Counted from the stretch's first letter, positions 1-8,860 are shown. The stretch is 64,000 bases of DNA from Ottowia thiooxydans DSM 14619 (GCF_000422885.1 NZ_AUGX01000036.1:1-64000); one strand, 5' to 3'. Numbers and translations: made by a program. The notes: generated by a model not told the origin, from the letters alone.

Positions 1-379
1 GAACCAAAGAAATGCGACCCCAAGTCCGTGTCCCTGCGCTGCGCTCCGGGCACCCTCCGGTGCTCAGTCAAGGGGCGGTGCGGCAGAACTCACTTCTTTC
101 GCTTCGCTCACTACGTTCAAACAACTGCCGCAAGCTAGTCCACGAAGCAAGAGCATCTTTCCGTGCTCTTGCCCGCCCCTGGATGGCCGGCCCCTTGACC
201 TGCGCTCCTCGGCACGGCCTTAAGGGGTGGGGAGCCTAATTCGGGCCATTGCTGCGCTCGGCTTCGTAACTCAATCAGGAGCGCCGACAGCAATCAAAGC
301 GACGCGCTTCAATCAACGGCCGCTTGCCCTCACCCCTGCCCTCTCCCGCATACGGGCGAGGGAGTAATTCGAGCTCGCT
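1..379. other. Non-coding left edge, no supported gene
   Basis: No open reading frame here looks like a real protein; the one frame of about 75 codons is low-complexity and Arg/Ser/Leu-rich, as expected from GC-rich intergenic DNA. The stretch contains a 10-bp perfect inverted repeat (listed separately). It lies downstream of the minus-strand leuD-like gene, so it would hold that operon's terminator, but I see no stem followed by a clear T-run. Confidence 0.5.
67..199. repeat. Inverted repeat with 10-bp perfect arms
   Basis: GTCAAGGGGC at 67-76 is the exact reverse complement of GCCCCTTGAC at 190-199, with about 113 bp between. The flanks are partly symmetrical as well. The role is unknown; it may belong to a dispersed intergenic element. 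Confidence 0.4.
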
Positions 380-1003
380 CTAGGAGTACATCCAGGGTAG
401 ATTAACTCGATCTCCAACCTCGAACGCATCGATCTGCGCCGCATGCTCCTGCAGGGTCTTGCTGATGGGGTCAAGCCCAGATAACAACTGGCCCCGTTCC
501 TCGTCGCCCAGAGTGATCGCGTATGACACGCCCCCAGGCCCGAGCAGCTCTCGCCGCGTCAGATCCAGAGTGATCTTATTCACTTGCGGGTCAGGTGCCA
601 CTGAATCAGCGAGCGCCTTGATTTCCGGTTCTGCCAGCACCACCGGCAGCAAGCCATTGCGAATGCAGTTCGCGAAGAAAATGGCGCCGAAGCTTGGCGC
701 TATGACGGCTCGCACGCCCCACTCCGCCAAAGCCCAGGCCGCATGCTCGCGAGAAGAGCCGCATCCAAAATTAGGGCCAGCCAGCAAAATCGTTGTGCCG
801 ATCTGCTCGGGCCTATTCAAAACGAAATCCGGATCCGGTTCGCGCGCCGCGACGTCGCGATAACGCCAGTTGGCGAAGAGGCCTTCTGCTAGCCCGTCTT
901 TCCCTACGGTCTTGATTTCACGTGAAGGAATGATCGCGTCGGTATCAATGCTGGGCTTAAGCAGGGCCGCGGCGACCCCTATGTGTCGGTCGAAAGGCTT
1001 CAT
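380..1003 (-). CDS. leuD: 3-isopropylmalate dehydratase small subunit-like (LeuD family)
   Basis: The 207-residue protein has the size and fold signatures of the swivelling domain of aconitase-type hydro-lyases: an N-terminal DTDAIIPS segment, GPNFGCGSSREHA near residues 77-89, and a FANCIRNGLLPV segment. It pairs with the large subunit encoded just upstream, overlapping it by 4 bp (ATGA), so the two are translationally coupled. Neighbours (CoA-transferase, HMG-CoA-lyase-like, racemase-like, no leuA or leuB) suggest a catabolic hydro-lyase acting on citraconate, mesaconate or an alkylmaleate rather than leucine synthesis. The family call is secure; the substrate is inferred. Confidence 0.9.
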   Translation of the reverse strand: MKPFDRHIGVAAALLKPSIDTDAIIPSREIKTVGKDGLAEGLFANWRYRDVAAREPDPDFVLNRPEQIGTTILLAGPNFGCGSSREHAAWALAEWGVRAVIAPSFGAIFFANCIRNGLLPVVLAEPEIKALADSVAPDPQVNKITLDLTRRELLGPGGVSYAITLGDEERGQLLSGLDPISKTLQEHAAQIDAFEVGDRVNLPWMYS

Positions 1004-2436
1004 CGCTGCCCCTTCAGGAAAGGCCTCGGATCAGCAATGCATCCACTCAAGGCGGAAGCGGCCACCGTCGCAGGGCTTGCCAGATGGGTTCGGGTCTGCG
1101 GACCTTGCCTGCCTTCAAAATTTCGATTGGTGGTGCTGATCACGCGTTCAGCTACCCCGAAGCTTTCACCGCCCGAAAAAAAGCACATGGAGCATCCTGA
1201 CTCCCGCCATTCAAACCCGGCGTCCGTGAATACCCGGTCCAACCCCAAAGCCTCGGCCTCTCGCTTGACGCTGGTGGATCCTGGGACACAGATCGCGCGG
1301 ATGTGAGGCGCCACGCGCCGTCCGCGCAATACCTCAGCAGCGACCTGCAGGTCCGACAAGCGGCCATTGGTGCAAGAGCCGATGAACGCCGCTTGAATGG
1401 GTAGCTCAGCGAGCCTGTCCCCGGGCTGTAAGCCCATATACGAGAGGGCGCGGCCCGTGGCTTCAAGGGAATTCGTATCCGCTCCGGTATCCGGGTCAGG
1501 CACAAAGCCATCAACACCACAGGCGTGTTGAGGACTCGTTCCCCAAGTCACCATAGGAGCCAGCTCTGACGCGTCCATCTCCAACTCGACATCGAAGCTC
1601 GCACCTTCATCGCTCTTCAAGGTGCGCCAGGAAGCCAGTGCCTCGTCCCATTGCGCGCCTGCTGGCGCAAACGGACGGCCGCGCAGCATATCAAACACCT
1701 TTTCGTCAGGCGCGATCAAAGCGGTAAATGCCGAGAACTCCACCGCCATATTGCACAAAGTCTGCCGCGCTTCGATGGACATTTCACGAATCGCGGGGCC
1801 GTCAAACTCCACGACACACCGCTGAGCCCCGTCTGCACCATAACGCGCAATCAGCGCCAGCGCCACATCCTTGGCGCTCACGCCTTCAGACAAGCGCCCA
1901 TTAACCAGCACGCGCATGGAGCGGGGCTTTCTGACGCGCAGAGTGCGCGTGGCCAAAGCGTGTTCGGCCTCGGACGAACCTATACCCCATGCGAGCGCAC
2001 CGAAAGCGCCCTGTGTGCATGTGTGGCTGTCAGGGCATACCAGTGTGATGCCTGGCAAGACGATGCCTTGCTCAGGCGAGATCACGTGAACAATGCCTTG
2101 ATTCGGGTCATTGATATCGAAGAAGTGAATACCCGCCTTGTGAGATTCATCCCGCGTAACGCGTATGAATTCCGCTCCACCTGGCATCAGCGTGGAGTCT
2201 TCCGTTCGCCCTGGCCGCGTATCGGCAATGTGATCGATCGTGGCAAAAACCTGTTGCGGGCTCCTCACGGGCAGTTGTCGTCCCGCAAGAGACTTCAAAG
2301 CCACGCCACCCATCCGTTCGTGAAGCATGACGCGGTCAATGTGCATCAAAGCCAGGCTTCCATCCGCATTGAGATCATCAATGCGGCGGCGTGACCAGAT
2401 CTTCTCGAACAATGACTGCGGAGATAAACCGGTCAT
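1000..2436 (-). CDS. leuC: 3-isopropylmalate dehydratase large subunit-like (LeuC/aconitase family)
   Basis: The 478-residue protein carries the aconitase-superfamily 4Fe-4S ligands: Cys355 in GSCTNGR and Cys415/Cys418 in CSMC. VCPDSHTCTQGAFGALAWGIG near 133-153 is the conserved substrate-domain segment. After the CSMC pair the sequence reads FFSGGES where leucine-pathway LeuC proteins usually have LAMNPD, a change near the active site that fits another substrate. It overlaps leuD by 4 bp and the upstream CoA-transferase by 4 bp, so all are one transcript. It probably hydrates an unsaturated dicarboxylate such as mesaconate or dimethylmaleate; substrate unproven. Confidence 0.9.
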   Translation of the reverse strand: MTGLSPQSLFEKIWSRRRIDDLNADGSLALMHIDRVMLHERMGGVALKSLAGRQLPVRSPQQVFATIDHIADTRPGRTEDSTLMPGGAEFIRVTRDESHKAGIHFFDINDPNQGIVHVISPEQGIVLPGITLVCPDSHTCTQGAFGALAWGIGSSEAEHALATRTLRVRKPRSMRVLVNGRLSEGVSAKDVALALIARYGADGAQRCVVEFDGPAIREMSIEARQTLCNMAVEFSAFTALIAPDEKVFDMLRGRPFAPAGAQWDEALASWRTLKSDEGASFDVELEMDASELAPMVTWGTSPQHACGVDGFVPDPDTGADTNSLEATGRALSYMGLQPGDRLAELPIQAAFIGSCTNGRLSDLQVAAEVLRGRRVAPHIRAICVPGSTSVKREAEALGLDRVFTDAGFEWRESGCSMCFFSGGESFGVAERVISTTNRNFEGRQGPQTRTHLASPATVAASALSGCIADPRPFLKGQR

Positions 2437-3626
2437 TGGTCGGCAATCCGCAATACGCCAGCATCCTGCATCGCCTGCAAATGCTCCTTGGATATTCCGG
2501 CGTCTAACAGCGCTTGCGCACCACCTTCGCCGATAGCAGGCACATCACGGCGCACGCCCATACGGCGGTCCCCCATTGAAATGGGAAGCCCAGGCAAGCT
2601 GGTGCTCTCACCGCTGGGCAGCGTGATGTTCACCAAACCACCGGCCTTCAGATGGGGGTCCTCAAACAGGTCTTCCGGTTTTGCGACCGGCGCGAAGGGC
2701 AGACCAATGGCTTCGAGCTTCTGCATGAGCTCCTCCTTGCCAAAGGAACCCAACCGCTCCCGGAGCAGGGAGATGTAGCGGTCTTTCTGCCGGACGCGAT
2801 CATTGTTTTTCTGCAGCGTTGGGTCAGTGCCCAACTCATCAAGACCGAAGGCCGCGCAAAAGCCTCGCCATTGGGTGTCGGTCACAACCGCAACGAACAC
2901 CTTGCTCTGGTCTTTGGTCTCAAAGATGTCATAGACCGCCCAGGCGGACTGGCGTTGCGTCATCGGTGGCGCAGGCTTGCCAGTGACCGCGAACTGCGCC
3001 ATGTGCTGCCCCACCAGAAACGCCGTGGTTTCATATAAGGCTGTGGTCACCAGTTGGCCTTGGCCGGTACGGTGGCGCTGCTCCAAGGCGGCCATGATGC
3101 CAATGACCCCAAACATGCCTCCCATGACATCGATGACTGATGCGCCTGCGCGCATGGGCTTGTCGGGTAAGCCTGTCATATAGGCCAGGCCGCCCATCAT
3201 CTGAGCCACTTCATCGAGTGCCGTGCGATGCGCATAAGGCCCGCTCAGAAACCCCTTGCCGGAGCAATAGATAACCCCTGGGTTGCTGACAGAGACTTTC
3301 TCATACCCAAGCCCCAGCGCATCCATGGCACCAGGCCGGAAATTCTCAAGAACGATATCGGCCTTGTTCAGCAAACGCAGGGCGGCATCACGCCCTGCCT
3401 CGGACTTCACGTCCAGGGCCAGGCTGGCCTTGTTGCGGTTGTACATGGGAAAGTAGCCCGCCCCAGAACCTGTCAGGCGGCGGGTGTTATCGCCTTCCAG
3501 GGGCTCGATCTTGATCACTTCGGCGCCAAGATCTGCAAGGATCAGGCCCATGCTGGGGCCCATCACCATATGCGTGAACTCGACCACCATGAGGCCGCTC
3601 AAGGGGAGATCGGTATTGAGATTCAT
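2433..3626 (-). CDS. Family III CoA-transferase (CaiB/BaiF)
   Basis: The 397-residue length is typical for family III CoA-transferases. The N-terminal VVEFTHMVMGPSMGLILADLGAEVIKIEP segment, NRNKASLALD and VLENFRPGAMD are family hallmarks, and Asp166 in VIDVMGG matches the catalytic aspartate that forms the mixed anhydride with the acyl donor. It is coupled by 4-bp overlaps to the LeuC-like gene downstream and the lyase gene upstream. By context it would transfer CoA to the hydroxy-acid made by the LeuCD-like enzyme (for example citramalate), giving the thioester the lyase cleaves. Donor and acceptor are inferred. Confidence 0.9.
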   Translation of the reverse strand: MNLNTDLPLSGLMVVEFTHMVMGPSMGLILADLGAEVIKIEPLEGDNTRRLTGSGAGYFPMYNRNKASLALDVKSEAGRDAALRLLNKADIVLENFRPGAMDALGLGYEKVSVSNPGVIYCSGKGFLSGPYAHRTALDEVAQMMGGLAYMTGLPDKPMRAGASVIDVMGGMFGVIGIMAALEQRHRTGQGQLVTTALYETTAFLVGQHMAQFAVTGKPAPPMTQRQSAWAVYDIFETKDQSKVFVAVVTDTQWRGFCAAFGLDELGTDPTLQKNNDRVRQKDRYISLLRERLGSFGKEELMQKLEAIGLPFAPVAKPEDLFEDPHLKAGGLVNITLPSGESTSLPGLPISMGDRRMGVRRDVPAIGEGGAQALLDAGISKEHLQAMQDAGVLRIADQ

Positions 3627-4549
3627 GATGTCTTGAAGTTTTTAGGTAGGCCTGCCAGCGGCACCATGCCGTAGAGCGGCTCGCCCGGAAGGGCATCGCC
3701 GAGCAGCTGGCGCGCACGCAGGAGGCCTTCGTAATCAATGCCGGTTGAGAAGCCCATGGCTTCCAACATGAACACCAGGTCTTCCGTGACGATGTTGCCG
3801 CTGGCCCCTGGCGCAAACGGGCACCCGCCCAAGCCGCCCTGAGATGAGTCGATGGTTGTTAAGCCTTCGTCGATTGCGGCGAGGGCATTGGCCAATCCCA
3901 GGCCACGGGTATTGTGAAGATGAATCCCAGTGAGCCGGTCAGCCCCCACGCGTGCGTGAACTTTGCGAATCATGCGCCGGACTTGCGCGGGGTTGGCGTA
4001 GCCTGTGGTGTCTGATAGGCCTACTTCGTCGCAACCGGCTTCGATCAGGATCTGAGCCAGATCCATCACTTTGTCTTCCGAGACCTCGCCTTCCATCGTG
4101 CAACCAAAGGCCGTGGAGAGACTGCCTTCGAAGTGAGGCCGCTCCCCTTCAGGCAAGGTCTTCAGAAGTGCGCCAATGGCCTGCACTTCCTGAATCATTT
4201 GCTCATGCGTGCGCCGCACGTTCTTCAGGCTGTGGGTCTCGCTGCAAGAAAAGGGAATTGAGATCTTGTGCGCTCCTGCCTTCACGGCCGCTTGAGCGCC
4301 TTTCAGATTCGGCACCAGCGCCGCCACAGCAAGCCCCGGCAAGGTTTTGGCGTACGCGACCAGTTCGGCCGTATCAGCCAACTGGGGAAGCACGTGAGCC
4401 GGAACGAATGACCCCACTTCAATTTCTCGGACGCCCGCTTCGAACAAGGCGTTGATCCACGCCTTCTTCTCAGAGGTGCCCATGATGCGTTCAATGCTTT
4501 GCAGCCCATCGCGCGGGCCGACTTCGCTCACGAGGATGGCTTTGCTCAT
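3623..4549 (-). CDS. Hydroxymethylglutaryl-CoA lyase family protein
   Basis: The 308-residue TIM-barrel lyase has the HMGL signature GGLGGCPFAPGASGN with catalytic Cys243, the N-terminal VGPRDGLQ with metal ligand Asp14, and metal ligands His210 and His212 in HLHNTRG. HMGL-family enzymes cleave 3-hydroxy-3-methylacyl-CoA thioesters to acetyl-CoA plus a keto product. It is first of a four-gene overlapping block with the CoA-transferase and LeuCD-like genes, so citramalyl-CoA or a homologue is a better substrate guess than HMG-CoA. The family call is firm; the acyl chain is inferred. Confidence 0.9.
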   Translation of the reverse strand: MSKAILVSEVGPRDGLQSIERIMGTSEKKAWINALFEAGVREIEVGSFVPAHVLPQLADTAELVAYAKTLPGLAVAALVPNLKGAQAAVKAGAHKISIPFSCSETHSLKNVRRTHEQMIQEVQAIGALLKTLPEGERPHFEGSLSTAFGCTMEGEVSEDKVMDLAQILIEAGCDEVGLSDTTGYANPAQVRRMIRKVHARVGADRLTGIHLHNTRGLGLANALAAIDEGLTTIDSSQGGLGGCPFAPGASGNIVTEDLVFMLEAMGFSTGIDYEGLLRARQLLGDALPGEPLYGMVPLAGLPKNFKTS

Positions 4550-4681
4550 GCCCGCTCTCCGGTGTCGATGAATCTCATGACAGTCTCCTGATTTTCTATC
4601 CCTTAGGGCAAGTGCTGGTAGAAAGCATCTGCCCCAGACAATGCGGGGGCGAAACGGATCGCCCCATCTCTCGAAACCTGA

Positions 4682-5881
4682 TTACTCGATCGCTTCGGAT
4701 TCGCGCAGGCTACTGATCATCGAAGTCTCCAGCAGATACGCTGTCGCCAGCGCTTCATCAGACGCCTTGCGCTGCAGCTCAGTCAAGGAGCGCCTGCGCT
4801 TTTCCGTGTCCCGCTCCTGCATACGCGCGCGGTTCCGGCCAGACTGTTCGAGCACGTGCTTGATCGCTATCGGCCTGCGCTGACGCTCGTACAACTGAAG
4901 AAGCTCCACGCCTTCGCCAGCGTAAATCCGGTTCAGCTTGTCGGTCAGGTTGAACGCATCATGAATGCCGCCGTTCATGCCCATGCCACCGCTCGGGCTG
5001 TTGATGTGCGCAGCATCGCCGGCAAGCACCACGCGCCCATGAACGTAGCCATTCACCACGCGCTGATGAATCCTGTAAGGTCTGATCTCCAGAATTTCGT
5101 ACGGCTCGGCTGTTGGGAAAATTTCCTGGAGCTTGGACTGCACCGAGGCTGGCGTCACCGCTTCCTCATCAGACTCACCGTCCCTCGGATAGAGGCTGGC
5201 CCGCCACAAATCCTTCAAGCGCAGCAAGCTGAAGGTGCCCGACTCTTTCCAGCAATAGTTGATATAGGAGAGGTTTGGAAGGTGGTCGTGAAAGGGAAAC
5301 CTCGTGGTGGCCAGCACCGTGGTTTCAGGAAAGGTGTGGCCTTCAAACGTGAGCCCCAGCTGCGTGCGGATCACGCTCCTGGCGCCATCTGCAGCAATCA
5401 GGTAGGCGCCCGAGAAAGAATGCTGCTCCCCAGCCGGGTCTTGTGCAATGACCTCGACACCGTCTTCGTTCTGCGAAAAGCTCTGCACACGATGCCCGCG
5501 CAGCACTTCAATACCGGGTAGCTTGTTCTGGATGTATTCCAACTGGAACTCAGCCAAACGCCATTGCTCGCATTGCAGGCGGTACGGGTGGGCGGTGTGC
5601 GCCTTCAGTACCCCAAGATCGAACTCTGCGAATTCACCTGTGGTGTGCCAACGCACCTGCCAGGTCGGAGCCACCAAGCCAGCGTCGATCAGTCGCTGAG
5701 TGATGCCGAATCGGTCGAGCATATCGAGCGTGGGCGGATGGAATGTGGACGCGCGCAAATCGCGCGGGACTTCGGTGTCGGCCTCCAACACCAGGCATTC
5801 AATGCCGTAGTGACCTAGAAGAATGGCCGCCGTGAGGCCCACGGGGCCGCCTCCGACGATGATCACGCGTTGAGATTTCAT
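4682..5881 (-). CDS. FAD-dependent aromatic-type monooxygenase (PheA/TfdB family)
   Basis: This 399-residue flavoprotein has the three classical hydroxylase motifs: the GGGPVGLTAA Rossmann motif near residue 11, the DG motif in IAADGARSVIRTQLG, and the GD motif in VVLAGDAAHINSPSGGMGMNGG that binds the FAD ribityl chain. It matches the catalytic core of 3-(3-hydroxyphenyl)propionate and phenol hydroxylases but lacks their C-terminal thioredoxin-like extension of about 150 residues. It would hydroxylate an aromatic or N-heterocyclic acid with NAD(P)H and O2. It lies 132 bp upstream of the lyase gene on the same strand; no ring-cleavage dioxygenase is nearby. Confidence 0.85.
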   Translation of the reverse strand: MKSQRVIIVGGGPVGLTAAILLGHYGIECLVLEADTEVPRDLRASTFHPPTLDMLDRFGITQRLIDAGLVAPTWQVRWHTTGEFAEFDLGVLKAHTAHPYRLQCEQWRLAEFQLEYIQNKLPGIEVLRGHRVQSFSQNEDGVEVIAQDPAGEQHSFSGAYLIAADGARSVIRTQLGLTFEGHTFPETTVLATTRFPFHDHLPNLSYINYCWKESGTFSLLRLKDLWRASLYPRDGESDEEAVTPASVQSKLQEIFPTAEPYEILEIRPYRIHQRVVNGYVHGRVVLAGDAAHINSPSGGMGMNGGIHDAFNLTDKLNRIYAGEGVELLQLYERQRRPIAIKHVLEQSGRNRARMQERDTEKRRRSLTELQRKASDEALATAYLLETSMISSLRESEAIE

Positions 5882-5995
5882 CTTGATTCTTGATCTATGA
5901 GGTACGTTATCTGCACTACACCAACAAATGTTTCAATGGCCAACTCCTGGGCTTGACCTACACCGATCCCACATGCGGGCCAAAACGCCGCGCAA

Positions 5996-6035
5996 GGCTT
6001 CGCCCCTTCAACAAGTTCAGGGCCAGCCCGAACGG
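5996..6035. repeat. Dispersed intergenic repeat, degenerate copy
   Basis: GGCTTCGCCCCTTCAACAAG followed by a TTCAGG...CAGCCCGAACGG half resembles the better copy at 16323-16408. It lies in the 205-bp gap between the racemase-like and monooxygenase genes. Confidence 0.45.
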
Positions 6036-6086
6036 GAATTGAAAGGGAAAATCTTCGCGATACAGGAGACCCGCTGCGTTCTCAGC

Positions 6087-6854
6087 TCAACGTCGCAACG
6101 ATTCCAGGCGTTGCCCCCAGTGCTCACCCTGGAGCCAGCTTTGAATGGAGTACTCGCCAGGATTCACTAGTTCCACCGCCTTCCAGGCCAGGCAGAACAT
6201 GCATGAGAGAACAGGAACCCCTTGGCCTGCGCGATTGGCATCCAGCAAAGGCGCCAACGTGGGCATGCCCGTTCCCAGCATGACGACCGCGTCCACCCCA
6301 CTCAATGAGCCCAGTTCACCCAGAACACCCCCTGCTTGAGCAGCGCTCAGGGAATAGATTGGATGGAAGTTGGTAGACGCGTCGTTCATGGTCGATGCCG
6401 CCTTCACCACGCTCAAGCCATGCGACTCCCAGTACGTCACGCTTTTTTGAGTCAGCGCTTCAGGATAGGGCGTTGCCAAGGCAATGCGTTTCGCGCCCAT
6501 CTGAGCCAGACAATCCACCAGCGCAGTCGCCGCTGTGTAAGCCGTCACACCCCTGGCTACCCCCAGGCGCTCCAGCAAGCGCTCCTCGTTCTCGCGCCCC
6601 GCGAGATACGAGGCACCGGTGCACCCCAAAGCCAGCGCCTGAATGGGCGCGTTGGCAAACTGGCCGGACACCTGTTCAGCCACGTCAAGGTAATCCAGCA
6701 AGCGCTCTTCAATGGTTCCCTTGTTACTGACGAGCCGAGCATTGATATGTGCATAGCCCGGCGGCAGCAGGATTGAGAACTCCGGCTCAACGGTTGTATT
6801 GGCCTGGGGCGTCAGCAGCCCGATCAACCCCTTCGGGGCATATTCAACGCTCAT
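6087..6854 (-). CDS. Asp/Glu racemase superfamily protein (maleate isomerase / arylmalonate decarboxylase-like)
   Basis: The 255-residue protein starts with the GLLTPQANTTVEPEF segment typical of maleate isomerase and arylmalonate decarboxylase. Cys78 in ALGCTGASY and Cys218 in VLSCMFCLAW sit where the two catalytic cysteines of cofactor-independent isomerases lie; having both favours isomerase over decarboxylase. By context it may isomerise a cis-dicarboxylate (maleate, citraconate) to its trans form before hydration by the LeuCD-like enzyme. It follows the Bug receptor gene by 29 bp, so they are probably co-transcribed. The reaction is inferred. Confidence 0.8.
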   Translation of the reverse strand: MSVEYAPKGLIGLLTPQANTTVEPEFSILLPPGYAHINARLVSNKGTIEERLLDYLDVAEQVSGQFANAPIQALALGCTGASYLAGRENEERLLERLGVARGVTAYTAATALVDCLAQMGAKRIALATPYPEALTQKSVTYWESHGLSVVKAASTMNDASTNFHPIYSLSAAQAGGVLGELGSLSGVDAVVMLGTGMPTLAPLLDANRAGQGVPVLSCMFCLAWKAVELVNPGEYSIQSWLQGEHWGQRLESLRR

Positions 6855-6883
6855 GGTTCAGCTCCTCAGTTTCCTTCACACCA

Positions 6884-7888
6884 TCAATCGACGGTGATGT
6901 TTTTGTCCTTGAGAACAGCCGTCCATTTGACAATCTCTTTGCGGAGATAGCCGTCAAATTCTTTGGGGCCGAGACCCAGGGGCTGCACACCAGACTTCAA
7001 AAGCTGCGCCCGCACCTCAGGGCTTGCCAGCGCTTTCACCGCTTCAGCGCGAATCCGCTCAATCACGTCAGCGGGTGTTTTTGCCGGCACAGATATGCCG
7101 AACCAGGCATCGCCCACGGTTCCTGGGTAGGTTTCGTTCATGGTGGGAACGTCCGGATAATCCGTCATTCGCTGAGCACTGCTCACCGCCAACGCCTTGA
7201 GCTTCCCGGCAGAAATCTGCGTGGCCGCCACTGCGGGGCTTGTCAACATGGCACCAATAGTGCCGCCCACCAGGTCGGTCAATGCCGGGCCTGTTCCCTT
7301 ATAGGGCACATGGACCATGCGAAATTGTGCCTGCTGCTGCAAAAGCTCACCGGCCAAAAAGCCGGCGGAACCCACACCCGCAGAACCCCAGCTCACCCCT
7401 TTGGGTTCTTTACGTGCAAATTCGATGAACTGCGCCAGCGTTTTGGCCGGATGATCCGCGCGCACGACCAGCATATTCGGGAAGCTTGCAATCAGAAACA
7501 CGTGAACGAAGTCGTCCATGGGCTTGTAAGCCAGCCTCTGACCAATGAGCGGCGCGGTGGTAATGGCGGCGCCGTTCGAGATGGTCAGCGTGTAGCCGTC
7601 GGCTGGCGCTTTCGATCCTGTGTCGGTTCCAATAATGGAAGCCCCGCCGCCTCGGTTTTCCACAACAACGCTTTGGCCCAGGCCCTCAGCCATTTTGGTG
7701 CCCATCAAGCGCCCCACGATGTCGCCGGTGCCCCCGGGCGAGAACGGAACGATCATCTTGACCGGCTTGTTCGGGTAGGGGTCAGCCGCCAGGGCACTGC
7801 TGATGGGCACCAGTGCAGAGACTAGAACAAGCGCGGCGGAACGCCACGTACGGCTCAGATTAGCCCGCAGGCATGGTGAGGAGAACAT
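6884..7888 (-). CDS. Bug-family tripartite tricarboxylate transporter solute receptor
   Basis: The 334-residue protein has an N-terminal signal peptide ending near SALAADPYP, then the Bug hallmarks KMIVPFSPGGTGDIVGRLMG, VVENRGGGASIIGTD and PADGYTLTISNGAA. Bug receptors bind carboxylates in the periplasm and normally pass them to a TctA/TctB pair; neither is in this window. It is the first gene of the minus-strand catabolic operon and faces the GntR gene across 137 bp, so its expression is probably set by that regulator. The ligand is unknown but expected to be the pathway substrate. Confidence 0.92.
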   Translation of the reverse strand: MFSSPCLRANLSRTWRSAALVLVSALVPISSALAADPYPNKPVKMIVPFSPGGTGDIVGRLMGTKMAEGLGQSVVVENRGGGASIIGTDTGSKAPADGYTLTISNGAAITTAPLIGQRLAYKPMDDFVHVFLIASFPNMLVVRADHPAKTLAQFIEFARKEPKGVSWGSAGVGSAGFLAGELLQQQAQFRMVHVPYKGTGPALTDLVGGTIGAMLTSPAVAATQISAGKLKALAVSSAQRMTDYPDVPTMNETYPGTVGDAWFGISVPAKTPADVIERIRAEAVKALASPEVRAQLLKSGVQPLGLGPKEFDGYLRKEIVKWTAVLKDKNITVD

Positions 7889-7992
7889 GAATCGTTTACC
7901 CTGTCGTGGTTGAATTCGAATTGACAGCCGAGCCTTTCAGAACCTGCTCAACTGCCGGGACCATCAAGATCGCTCTGCACGATTTGTCTTAA

Positions 7993-8010
7993 TGTATTTA
8001 CCATCATACA
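7993..8010. promoter_or_regulatory. Candidate GntR operator
   Basis: TGTAT at 7993-7997 and ATACA at 8006-8010 form an inverted repeat with an 8-bp spacer, in an AT-rich stretch between the divergent Bug and GntR genes and 15 bp before the GntR start. HutC-type GntR proteins bind such short palindromes. Assignment is by position and symmetry only. Confidence 0.4.
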
Positions 8011-8025
8011 AATAAAATACCGGTC

Positions 8026-8811
8026 ATGCAAATTTCCATGCCTTTGCCGAAGTACCACCGCGTATACCTGGTGCTGAAGGAGCGACTCCTTGAGGGAATC
8101 TACAACGACGGGCTTCCAGGCGAAATGGAATTTTCCAACGAATTCGAGGTTTCCAGGGTCACTATTCGCAAGGCCCTGGGAAACCTGGCTGCCGAGGGCT
8201 TGATCGAAAGAACGGCTGGGCGTGGTACGCGGCGGTTGGACGCCCAGGGAGCCCCCGGCAAAGGCGCTTCTGTGTCGGCCCCGCCCCATCTACTGGATAA
8301 CCTGGTGGACATGAGCCGGAGCACCACGGTCAAGGTGTTGGAACACGCACGCCTGCCGGCCACAGAGCTGGTAGCTGCTGCGCTTCAGGTAGATCCTGGC
8401 ACCGCAGTGCTGAGAGTCGTGAGACTGCGCAGCACGACGGATGGACCGGTCTCCTATATCGTGACCTGGTTGCCGTCCGCTGTTTTTCCTGGGCTCACCA
8501 AAGCCAAGCTGGAGCGCAAACCCATTCTCACCTTGATGGCGGAGGCCGGAGTGGAGATTGCCACAGCCACCCAAACCATTTCAGCGAAGCAGGCTGACAG
8601 CGTTGTCGCCAGGCACTTGGCAGTGCCAGTGGGTACGGCGCTGCTCGCGGTCAACCGCGTGGTGCTAGACAAGACGGCTCGACCCGTTCAATGGCTCCAA
8701 GGGCTGTACCGCCCGGATCGCTACGAGTACGAAATGAGCTTGTCCCGTGCGGAGGAGGCGGACACCACCAGCGTATGGATCAGCCGCGAACTCAACGCAC
8801 GAATCCAGTGA
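8026..8811 (+). CDS. GntR-family (HutC subfamily) transcriptional regulator
   Basis: The 261-residue protein has an N-terminal winged helix (YHRVYLVLKERLLEGIY, then SNEFEVSRVTIRKALGNLAAEGLIERTAGRGT, about residues 9-68) and a C-terminal UTRA ligand-binding domain (about 95-240) with the LRSTTDGPVSYIVTWLP and GLYRPDRYEYEMSLSR segments. HutC-type regulators usually repress a divergent catabolic operon until a small ligand binds. It faces the Bug-headed operon, its likely target. A second Met at residue 5 is an alternative start. It converges on the trxB gene. Confidence 0.9.
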   Translation: MQISMPLPKYHRVYLVLKERLLEGIYNDGLPGEMEFSNEFEVSRVTIRKALGNLAAEGLIERTAGRGTRRLDAQGAPGKGASVSAPPHLLDNLVDMSRSTTVKVLEHARLPATELVAAALQVDPGTAVLRVVRLRSTTDGPVSYIVTWLPSAVFPGLTKAKLERKPILTLMAEAGVEIATATQTISAKQADSVVARHLAVPVGTALLAVNRVVLDKTARPVQWLQGLYRPDRYEYEMSLSRAEEADTTSVWISRELNARIQ

Positions 8812-8820
8812 GCCTTAAAG

Positions 8821-8860
8821 CGACGCTTCGACCCTTCGACGTGCTCAGGACAGGCCAAGC
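8821..8860. repeat. Dispersed intergenic repeat, partial copy
   Basis: CGCTTCGACCCTTCGACGTG followed by CTCAGGACAGGCC matches one half of the palindromic element at 16323-16408. It lies between the convergent GntR and trxB genes and could serve as a shared transcription end. Confidence 0.45.

Noticed and set aside
12-239. A 75-codon frame at the left edge
   Set aside because: Low-complexity, Arg/Ser/Leu-rich translation without ribosome site; typical of GC-rich intergenic DNA.
380-2436. Leucine biosynthesis leuCD
   Set aside because: No leuA or leuB nearby, and the genes overlap a CoA-transferase and lyase within a regulated catabolic operon; the post-CSMC sequence also differs.
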